Both the position numbers and the translations under genes were made by a program. Below are positions 55,842-64,000 of a stretch of 64,000 bases of DNA, piece by piece (position 1 is the first letter of the stretch; the number at the start of each line of letters is the position of its first letter). This DNA is from Buddleja alternifolia (lineage: Eukaryota > Streptophyta > Magnoliopsida > Lamiales > Scrophulariaceae). Under the pieces are notes generated by a model. That model saw only the letters and a program-made list of their open reading frames with translations, did not search any database and had not been told where the DNA came from. The stretch is from positions 17,654,568-17,718,567 of the forward strand of contig CM033400.1 of the NCBI GenBank assembly GCA_019426215.1, given 5' to 3'.

Positions 55842-56028
55842 ACCCTCAATAGGATACGCGAAGAGAATAATAGGATGGCTATGCGTATGACGCGTCTTAA
55901 TTTCCAAGAAATATCTAGAGAGTATGCATTATCTAGTTATGTGCAAGAAGCAAGAGCTAGGTGGGAGCTCAGTGTAGGTCCTCAATATCGAATCAGATAC
56001 TGAGATGTCTGATGAAGAAATTAACTAG

Positions 56029-56387
56029 ATTGGTGTTAATTTGTTTAATATAGTTAATACGTCTATGTTTTGATTCCTTTTTTTTTTTAAGATAGTTAAT
56101 ATAGTTAATATGTCTTATTTTCGGCCTTTCTTTCATCTGTTGGGTAGAAAATTACTACTAAATTCGAAATTATATTTAAAAGTTCAACATTCAAACATAA
56201 ACCCTAAAATTCTACTTTCTAAACTAACATTCGAAATCACTAAAATTCATAACTAAATTAATTTATGAGCTGAAATGAAATTTTTCTTACAATCAACGAA
56301 AAATGGCTGACACAAAATGCAAGCACATATGAGATCAACGACGTGCCCAATCCATTTCATTACGTATTCTAGTTGTTTGATCTCTAC
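56029..56387. other. Converging 3' ends of small gene B and MURA
   Basis: AT-rich with a repeated ATAGTTAAT motif near 56050-56110. No gene. Probably the 3' UTRs of the two converging MULE genes. Confidence 0.5.
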
Positions 56388-58985
56388 CTACACGACGACT
56401 GACACGTAGAGTTTCGTTATGGAACAACTCCAAGGGGGGGGGGTATCCCAATAGTGTACCTCTGGCAATGGCGTGTAGATCCCTCTATATATTGCTAAAT
56501 ATGGACGAATCCCATAATACGATTTCACATAGTTTGCTGCTTCTATATCCCAGCTCTTGCTTACAGATTGAACATGTGAGCAAGGTATTCCAAATTCACT
56601 CCATTTGCCACAATCACACTCCATTTTCCTAAGATTCACAGCATACCTATTCCCACTTCGTCCTCTCATCGGACGTGTGAAACATTAGCAGATTGCTCAT
56701 GATAATTAAATGTTTGTATTGCATTATGAGTGGTGCTCTTAGACCAATGTGTGTACATCTTATGCGCATAGCTTATCCAAGGGAGTCCCTTCTCAAGCAT
56801 CCCGACCCCCCGCAGACCGCAATTTGAAATGCTCTATGGAACGAAAAAATGTTATCTCTGCAATAGCTGTGACCGAAAGACGACGAGCACCTTTGAATAC
56901 ATTATTTATGCTTTCAGCCATGTTGGTTGTCATAATGCCACACCGCCATCCTCCATCATAAGCAAAAGTCCATTTTTCTCTGTCAATCGCATTTAAATAC
57001 ATCAGAGCATCTCTATCATGTGATTTAATCTGATCCATGGCATTTTCAAACTTTCTTATTTGAGTCGATGAACCGTCTACCAAACATAGGTCCTTTAAGA
57101 CCTTATTTTTGAACTGACTATTAAAGTTTGAACAGACGTGCCACAGGCAATAGCGATGAACTACTCTACGAGGTCAAAACTCAGGTATGCTTTCAACTGC
57201 TAAGAGGATTCTGGGATGACGATCAGAAATAAGACAAATGCATTCTTCAACCCCTTGTACAAAATGTTTGCTCAAATTCTCTAGAAACTATTTCCAAGAT
57301 GTAAGTGTTTCATCATCCACAATGGCGAAAGCAAGAGGAAATATCTGCTGATTTGCGTCCATGGATTCTGCGATCAACATCTTATGCTTGTATTTTGTGT
57401 ATAGATGCATTCCGTCTATGCATATGACTTTGCGATAATGTCGAAATCCATCTATATACGGCTTGAATACCCAAAAGACATATTTGATCACCTTTTTTCG
57501 ATCATCATATCTTGTACCATAGTTATCCCATTCAACGACAGTGCTCGGGTTCCATTTTTTGATAGCTCCCAAAAACTTAGTCAATTTTCGTACTGATTCC
57601 TCCCAAGTCCCATAAACAACTTTGCGTGCACGTTTCAAGTTGTACCAACCCTTAGCATTTGGAATGTCAAACCTGAATTGATCATTCACCATTGCAATGA
57701 CGTTGGTGATCTTGTATGCTGGATCAGTGCGAACAATATTTATCAAAAGGGTAGCAACCAAATTTTTGTCCAAGTTACAGTGATTGCGAGACACTAAATC
57801 CAAGAAACATGTATGAGACCTATAATACTTTGTGATCTTGAAGCATAAAATATTTTCTTTGTATAGTGCTTGGAGGGCCCATCTGCATTTAACTCTTGAG
57901 TGGTTGTATTTGCATTTCACTCTCCATAGTGTCGAGTTACTCAACTGCACGACGTACTCGCGCTTCGCTTGTCGCACTAAGTAATCTTTCACAACACAGA
58001 TGAGATGTTTCTTGTCTTTAAAGACCATGTGTAAGTCGAGATTTCCTTTTCTGAAATCATAAAACTTACCCTTTGATGCAACTTGGATATCAATAGAGTA
58101 TGCTTCTACCTCTGGATATGTTCTGGAGTAGAATGGTGTGACTGGATATATCATGTCCACATTTACTGACGGAGGTATTGGATCATTAACGGGCTCTTGA
58201 TGTTGCGGTGATGTTCTTATGCCAGGCTGTGACAATGTCTCCAACATGACATTGACATTGACATCGACATCGACATCTCCCTCATCATCAGGTGGAATAG
58301 GGTAATCAATTCCATCTTGATCTGAATCACTCAATTCTGAATCATTAAAACATTCTTGTTGTGGAACATGGGCAAAATCAACATTATCAGGCTCTCTATA
58401 ACTCTGCGATTCATTATTGTGTTGCTAATTGCCCCCAATTTCATGTGATGATGTAGAGGCACCTACACAATAGTCATGCAACCCAAAACTTTCCATTCCT
58501 TGTGTCACTGTTGGCAGATCAGGTATAGCAGATTGTGTTAAAAGCGACACATAATGGTCAAGATCTTGGCTAATGGGCATCTCTTATGTTAAAAGTGACG
58601 TGAACGTGCCCCACTCTTAGGACAAAGGCATATCCAGAACAATATTGTTGTATCTTTCATCTTGCTCAATATGGAGATGTAGGCTACCAATCTCACCATC
58701 AGGATCCAGGAAAATTCTTAGGCTTTCATCATCGGTTATCTCCAAAATGGATTCTTTTATCACAGATCGATACTCGCATTAATATGTAGCAAATACTTTC
58801 AGCGAAAATCGATCAATATCTATTCGAGTTCGCATATACAATCTCGCCAGTAAATCAGTAAAGTTTGTTGAACGTAATAGTCTCATATACCCAACTGGAG
58901 GAATGCTATATGTGATAGAATTTGACTCTTGTAATATTTGACCTCCCGAGTACACCATAACATCAATTTTGTTGAGGTTCGACAT
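56388..58985 (-). pseudogene. MURA (MuDR-type) transposase, decayed by nonsense changes
   Basis: One frame of about 866 codons from MSNLNKIDVMVYSGG. In order: N-terminal SYSIPP-type region; acidic PPDDEGDVDVDVNVNV segment; DNA-binding FRKGNLDLHMVFKDK with CKYNHSRVKCRWAL; DDE-type core with VICIDGMHLYTKYKHKML, then CICLISDRHPRI and VVHRYCLWHVCSNF; NMAESINNVFK; SWIM zinc finger CDCGKWSEFGIPCSHV near the end. MURA binds the TIRs and cuts and joins DNA. Stops lie near 58777, 58619, 58584, 58428, 57287 and 57178. None shifts the frame, and each is one C-to-T or G-to-A change from CAA, CAG, CGA or TGG. Introns were not resolved. Confidence 0.88.
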
Positions 58986-59888
58986 ATCTTTAAAAAATAA
59001 ATAAACTCAAAAAATTAGTTCAAGGGACCACTAACTTATCGAATTATAAAAAACATATTTTGTAATTTAATGGACATAAAATATTGATTTCCTTGCCACT
59101 GATCACAATTATATTAATACTTGGATATGAACAAATAAACTAATTCATGTCAATCTCATGGCTATTAATTAGTTACTCATCCTTAACCAATTTCTAACCA
59201 TCAGTTCGAAATTTTCCATCTTATTTGTTCGACCAAACCCTAAACTTCATCTGATCATCAAATTACCACAAAATTGTTCCATCAAAAATTTGTGAAGAGC
59301 CTCATACAACACAAAATTCAATTCAAAATACTTCATCAGATATTCCTAACTTTCTCTAAAAATCTGAAATAACTTTCAAAAGATAAATATATATACAATG
59401 TGTATACAATTTGAAATAAGTTCCAAAACATAAATATAAATATAAATAAGACCTATAATTAAATTAAACAATCAACTCTTCAACATATTTAAAAAGAGAT
59501 ATCCACCAATTATAACATATTATTTACCTGTAATAGGAAAATTTGACTCCAAATATGTTTTTTTTTCTTTGAAGAACAATGTGTACGATCTACAATTAAT
59601 ACAAACAAGACCATTAACATAAATAACTATTATATAAGTTCACAAATAATAATAATAATAATACGTAAATTTAATTTTTACCTGATAATTTGAAGTTCAA
59701 AAGTATCCGGATATTAATTCTTCTCAAGTATGCTGAAAGAAAGTTGAAGAAGTAAAACTCTCTTAAATTTGAGAGAATGAGAAAATTTTGCAAAAGTGGG
59801 AGTGAAAACATTCTGCAAAATTGGGTGAATTTATAGATAGATGTAGGATAAAATAGGGTTTCCGAAGGAAAAAAAAAACATGAACAGT
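58986..59888. other. 5' region of the MURA gene
   Basis: AT-rich, about 900 bp between the MURA start and the right palindrome array. It probably contains the promoter and 5' leader, perhaps with an intron (59000-59700). No other gene is supported; the minus frame 59763-59969 runs into the array. Confidence 0.45.
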
Positions 59889-60160
59889 GAAGACGACATT
59901 TGGCATGTCGCCTTCAATTTTCATTTTTTTTATGAATAGTGAAGACGACATGCCAAATGTCGTCTTCATTGTTCATGTTTTTTTATTTATTTTGAAGACG
60001 ACATTTGACATGTCGTCTTCACTATTCAAAAAAAAATGAAAATTGAAGACGACATTTTGCATGTCGTCTTCAATTTTTTTAAAAAATTTAATTAATGAAT
60101 CTAATTTTTGTTTAAAAAAGAAAATTCACGGTGAAGACGACATATCAAATGCCGTTTTAT
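59889..60160. repeat. Near-palindrome array, MULE right end
   Basis: Units start at 59889, 59941, 59994 and 60045, so 52, 53 and 51 bp apart, with a worn fifth at 60134. Each is GAAGACGACAT, a 4-5-bp centre and the inverse. Linkers alternate in orientation: the linker after unit 1 is the inverse of that after unit 3, so the array is itself a larger palindrome. Spacing is close to five turns of B-DNA. Confidence 0.9.
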
Positions 60161-60216
60161 ATTAAAAAAATAACAATTTCTAAATTATATTATTATGACC
60201 ATTTTTCTTTTCTTTT

Positions 60217-60241
60217 TAAATATTAATCTAATAAAAAACCC
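60217..60241 (-). repeat. MULE terminal inverted repeat, right
   Basis: Inverse of 36146-36172, tip GGGTTTTTTATTAG on minus, followed outward by the 9-bp duplication TTGTATTTG. Confidence 0.85.
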
Positions 60242-60589
60242 TTGTATTTGAACTCGATTAAAGGAAGGGTTCTCTCGATGACTTGTGTCACCTCTTTATT
60301 TCTTTTTTATTTTTTGAGTTTTTGTTTTTTCTCTTTTTCCATTTTGTGCTTTTTTCTTTCAATTTTATGTTTTAAAAGTGTAAGAAATTGTGTTGGTTAT
60401 CTATATTTATAATAGTTGGTGTGTTTATGCGATTGGGTTAGGATAGTTTATTATTATAAATCCAACCGACTCGACATGTACAATTAGTAGTCTAAATTAA
60501 TCCGACACCAAATAATTATATTTCCAAATCAAGCGGTTTGTGTAGGTCGATTTAGACTATATTTTAATTAGAAGCGCTCACAACTCAAA
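60242..60589. other. Displaced native flank of the NTPCR-like gene
   Basis: By the MULE target duplication this sequence originally adjoined 36136 and so was the upstream region of the NTPCR-like gene. It has a T-rich tract (60285-60370) and AACCGACTCGACATG-type phrases of an old hAT-like repeat. No TATA box is obvious near the junction. Confidence 0.6.
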
Positions 60590-62146
60590 TGTTGGTCCCA
60601 AGTGGCATACGAAAGGGTCTAGAAGGGGGGGTTGAATAGACTCTGAAGGTCCTTTTTTTTTTTTTTTTTGAACTTCAAAAGATTTCGTATCAAAAGGTTT
60701 TTGGACGCTTGAAAAGGTGGAAGCTTGAAGTGTCTAACGCTTGACTTAAGCGTTCACTTTAAATATTGGTCCTTGGCGAAGCGTCTGATGAAGACTATTT
60801 TATAAAGTTAACTCAGACTTCAAGAATTGAATACTTTGACTAAGTAGGTTAAGCATTTAGTTCTTTTAATCAGTGTTAGCACAGCGGAATGATTTTTGGA
60901 GTCTTCACTTTGAAAGTTTTAGCGTCACAAGAGGTTTCTTTGTTGCTTAGCTTTTGATTGTGTTTTACTTATGCAATGATATGATAGATGAAGGAATTGA
61001 CTGAAAAGTAAATGACACAAATTTTGTAAGGTTCGTTGAGTGGTGTAATCCCAACTACATCCTTCTTCTCCTTTGCACTCGGAGGCAATCCACTAAAATG
61101 ATTCTCAAAGAATCACACAGAAACTTTTACAAATTAGGGAGAGATGGATGTCGATGACTTGAGCTTCTTGATCACACAGATTTCTGCTCCAAATCACTTC
61201 AATCCCTTTGCTTCTTTCACTCAGAAATAATGCAAGTATCTAACTTCGACTTCACACAGATCGCGAGGCTTGGATGGAGTTTTCTAAAACGGTTTGTTTG
61301 ATTTTGATGAAGTTCAAACAACTTGGGAATATCTCAGTAGAAAAGTGGTTTCTTCAAAAAGAATGTTTGAGATATTTGTTGACTGTCTCAGGATTTGAAG
61401 AAAAGCAAGTGGAATGTTTTCTTGAATATTCTGGCTTTTTTGAGAATTTAAGGAATGAGACTTCAATGCAACAACAATTTGGCTTGATAATTGATCTCTC
61501 TTTTGGCTTGTTGTTAAAGTTCTATTTATAGGCATTCTTGGAGAAAGTGTCCGTTTGACACATGCACTGGCGCATGTTTCTCACTTTCGCGAGTGAACAA
61601 CTTTTTGTCCTTTTTCCTAAAAATCTGCTGCACAAAAGTTGGTGCTGCAGTCTGAGATAGTTGATAGTCCAATAGGGTGGCTTCTCCGTACGTCTGAAAG
61701 TGCTTATCACATTTAATGCTCTTATCAGCATTTAATGCATTTGAATTAAATACCCTTTGGTACTTAATGCTTTGAGAATATTTGCATTAAACTCCTTCTG
61801 GACTTAGAAATAAATTCAGGTGAAATCACTTCTGTCCCATAAGGTAACGCTTGATATAGCTGGTCAATTAAACGCTTGGAGACTGTATCTTCTTTCAGAG
61901 ATCAGGCGCTTGAGTCTTCGAACTTTACCACTGATAAACTCATTCAGAAATTATCAGACGCTCAGCCTAAGACTACTTTGCGTATCAATCTAAAATAAAA
62001 TAAAACAAAGCCTAATAAGCCTATTACAAATCTAACGCTTCAAAGCTTATACAAATTTTTCTACCAAAATAAAACTTACATATTTTGGGGTCTAACAAAA
62101 AGTCCTAATTGTCATAATCAAAACTTCTAACATGAAATTCCTAACA
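60590..62146 (-). mobile_element. Solo LTR related to the SIRE-type element
   Basis: 1557 bp with a perfect 5-bp target duplication TCAAA (60585-60589, 62147-62151). On minus it starts TGTTAGGAATTTCATG and ends GACCAACA, as do the LTRs of 42034-55841, but at clearly lower identity, so it is an older relative. It has the same TATA box (61523-61530) and AAGCGYY motifs. No internal region remains. Confidence 0.93.
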
Positions 62147-62151
62147 TCAAA

Positions 62152-62609
62152 TTATTTGATGATTAAAATAAAACTAGATACTGGTAGTGAAATATTAAAT
62201 AGATTAATATTATTCAATGACAACTCAATTTATTTGATGCTGTGAATAATATTAGGTAATTTTATACTTTATTATCAATATTTCTTTTTGGTTAAAATAT
62301 CAAATAGTTCAAGTTGTTAACGAGTATAAGTAAAATATAATCCAACTCGATCTAACCGAATCGCTCGATCTGAAGATATAAATTATTTGATTTTGGATAA
62401 TTCTTGACCTATGTACGAATTGAATTATTAATATGAATTTGCTTGAACCCAATCGCAATAGTAATACAAATAAAAATAAGGAAGACTAAAAAGTTTTCTT
62501 GAACATACAAACATAAAACTTGAAAAAAGAAAAGAAAAAGACAAAAGAAATGGAAAAGGAAGTAAAAGAAAGATTTTAGAAAAAATTAAAAAAAAAAGCA
62601 AGCTCCCCA
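62152..62609. other. No gene seen
   Basis: Continuation of the older repeat-like flank (phrases TCCAACTCGATCTAACCG near 62341 match in style 60460-60560). AG-rich tract at 62520-62600. Confidence 0.5.
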
Positions 62610-62620
62610 ACTTTTATTGG

Positions 62621-62789
62621 AAAACACTTGTATACACCAGGTCTTGGGCCCCACTTTTGCACTTTGTAGATGTGATTAATTCACATCAGTTATTTTGTTT
62701 TTTTGAATTAAAAAACAAGTGATGTGGATTAATTACATCCACAAGGTCCGCAGGTGGAGTTCAAGACCCGGTTTATACAAGAATTTTTC
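62621..62789. mobile_element. Fold-back MITE, 169 bp
   Basis: 11-bp target duplication ACTTTTATTGG (62610-62620, 62790-62800). Tips ACTTGTATACACCAGGTC and, inverted, TCTTGTATAAACCGGGTC; the interior is also self-complementary (GATGTGATTAATTCACATC and GATGTGGATTAATTACATC). Duplication length and long hairpin fit a Mutator-type MITE. It inserted in the first copy of the following tandem repeat. Confidence 0.82.
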
Positions 62790-62793
62790 ACTT

Positions 62794-63106
62794 TTATTGG
62801 CCTTCCAACTCTCATTTTATTTTATTAGATAGACCAAATTGCCCTTTATTTATTGTGAAATACAAATTTTTTGAAGACAAATAAATTCTTTTTATTTAAG
62901 ATTTTAATAAAGCATTGCTCCAATATCTTACCTTTTTTGGGTTCCTTTTTATTACTTATTGGCATTCCAACTCTGATTTTATTTTATTAAATAGACCAAA
63001 ATGCCCTTTATTTATTGTGAAATAAAACAATTGAAGACAAATATATCCTTTTTATTTAGGATTTTAATAAAGCATTACTCCGGGATTTTAATAAAGCATT
63101 ACACCG
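62794..63106 (+). repeat. Tandem duplication, period 162 bp
   Basis: Copies begin TTATTGGCCTTCCAACTCT (62794) and TTATTGGCATTCCAACTCT (62956), share AAATGCCCTTTATTTATTG-type sequence and end TTTTAATAAAGCATTACTCC. A partial third unit (63083-63106) repeats only the last 24 bp. Confidence 0.88.
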
Positions 63107-63149
63107 CCCGTGCTGATTTTTTAGAGTGTTTGTGCTTTATAGGTGATAG

Positions 63150-64000
63150 TAGGGGTGCAAGTTGAGCCGAGCCGGCTCGCGAGCTTAGCCGGCTCGGCTC
63201 GAAAAAGCTCGGCTCGAGCTCGAGCTTCACGAGCTCGAGCTTTTAGTCGAGCTCGAGCTTTTAGTCGAGCTCGAGCTCGAGCCCATTCGTCTCTGAAAAA
63301 AGCTCGCGAGCCTTCTAATATTTTTTTATATATATATATATTTATATTATAAATATAAATATTTATATATCTATATTATTGGTTTATTCACAGCTGTACA
63401 CAACCTTCTACAAGTTTATTATTATTTATTATATATATATTAGTATTTTAATATATTATAATATTTATATATATTAAATACTAATTATACAATTCAATTA
63501 GAAAAAATATCATCTCTCTTTCTCTTTCAAAAGTAAGCAGCAAACCCTTTCTCTTTCTCTTCTCGCAGCAACAGTCACCATCTCAGTCCGGAGTCTCATC
63601 TCGCAGCAAAAGTCTTCAGAATCGTCGTCGTCTTCAACGGATCTGGTTGTTGGTGTTGTTGTAATAGTTGCTGAAAAAAAGATAAAGGAGGAGGTGAATT
63701 AGGGTTTTCGGAATTGGGCCTTCTGGGTGTGTACTACACGATTAGAGGTTCGGGGATTTTTGGGTAAGGATCTATCTCTATCTCTATTGTTGCGAATTCA
63801 TCACACACAAAACCTCACCATTGTTTATTCTTCTGCATTCGAATTGGACACTCGAAGAAGAGGACCGTCTATATGAATATATGATTGGACCAAATGGTTA
63901 TGTAATGCTTATGTAGATTTGATTCTTCTCATAGGCTCGAGCTCGTGAGCTTGGGCTCGGCTCGAGCTCGCGAGCTCGAGCCGAGCTGATTTTTTAACCA
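63150..64000. mobile_element. hAT-like element, cut by the window end
   Basis: Starts TAGGGGTGCAAGTTGAGC followed by dense GAGCTCGAGC and GCCGGCTCG subterminal repeats (63165-63310); the same repeats return at 63940-63990 in opposite sense, where the right end begins. Between them lies CT-rich, then G/T-rich sequence (63500-63780) that reads like a transcribed 5' leader, with TGGGTAAGGATC as a possible splice donor at about 63761. No coding domain is recognised. The arginine/alanine-rich frame at 63143-63352 is a product of the repeat. Confidence 0.65.

Larger units (their letters stand above)
41726..56028 (+). pseudogene. Small MULE-borne gene B, split by a copia element
   Basis: The first part 41726-42033 gives MEPFRALKLHYTPGD (second Met) and then DDDHYYSLNPHQRYSEVY. 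The copia element 42034-55841 interrupts it. The reading resumes in frame at 55847 once the duplicated target bases are discounted, with RIREENNRMAMRMTRLNFQE, and runs to VGPQYRIRY. A late shift near 55998 separates a C-terminal MSDEEIN that matches the MSDEDK end of gene A. Length before insertion is about 165 codons. No known domain is recognised. The parallel YSLNPHQRYSEVYLQTMEDEW versus YEALRFEDPVEYYCGLRREW order supports common origin with gene A. Confidence 0.6.
36146..60241 (-). mobile_element. Autonomous-type MULE with plant-mobile-domain gene, 24 kb
   Basis: Perfect 9-bp target duplication TTGTATTTG (36137-36145, 60242-60250). TIRs begin GAGGTTTTTTATTAG on the left and, inverted, GGGTTTTTTATTAG on the right, both continuing GATTAATAT; weaker similarity extends for about 100 bp. 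Contents: decayed plant-mobile-domain gene (37022-39665, minus), two small head-to-head genes (40975-41392 minus; 41726-56028 plus), decayed MURA transposase (56388-58985, minus), and arrays of 26-27-bp near-palindromes at both ends and at 39961-40039. A copia element (42034-55841) and a MITE (36552-36947) inserted later; without them the MULE is about 9.9 kb. Both large genes carry stops, so it is not autonomous now. Confidence 0.88.

Noticed and set aside
63143..63352. Arg/Ala-rich 69-codon frame
   Set aside because: Translation of GAGCTCGAGC-type DNA repeats, not a gene.

Overview
The window reads as eudicot plant nuclear DNA. It is AT-rich and dense in microsatellites, and it carries plant-type Ty1/copia and Ty3/gypsy LTRs primed by initiator-Met tRNA, a plant L1-type LINE, a tRNA-derived SINE, hAT, Mutator, Stowaway and Helitron-like pieces, and one spliced host gene. 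No rRNA or tRNA gene and no CRISPR array was seen. I cannot name the species from sequence alone.

Layout. 1-3349: a copia-type LTR split by a fold-back LTR element (1053-2852). 3350-6604: a MITE, unassigned DNA and a 324-bp tandem duplication. 6610-9961: a 3.35-kb gypsy-type solo LTR with perfect 5-bp target duplications. 10.2-18.4 kb: a decayed copia gag, a copia LTR holding a SINE, and a run of MITEs and solo LTRs. 18.5-26.9 kb: a nested stack (Mutator-like TIR element, LINE, two hAT elements, and inside the larger hAT a second TIR element carrying the first exon of a type I metacaspase). 28.6-36.1 kb: the only intact-looking host gene, a six-exon P-loop NTPase of the NTPCR/THEP1 family on the minus strand, whose 5.1-kb last intron has collected transposons.

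36.1-60.2 kb: a 24-kb Mutator-like element (MULE) with a 9-bp target duplication, inserted about 50 bp upstream of the NTPCR start codon. It carries a MURA transposase, a plant-mobile-domain gene, two head-to-head related small genes that I do not recognise, and regularly spaced near-palindromes at both ends and inside. A young SIRE/Maximus-type copia element (42034-55841) sits inside one of the small genes. It has near-identical 1.54-kb LTRs, a broken pol and an exceptionally long env-like ORF.

60.2-64 kb: the displaced upstream flank of the NTPCR gene, with a related solo LTR (60590-62146), a fold-back MITE, a tandem duplication, and the start of a hAT-like element with GAGCTCGAGC-rich ends that runs off the window.

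The history is layered insertion. The NTPCR gene is the host unit. The MULE separates its coding region from its upstream flank, and the copia element then split a MULE accessory gene. Boundaries resting on target duplications are the firmest calls. Boundaries in 3.9-5.7, 10.9-13.4 and 17.0-17.5 kb are weak.
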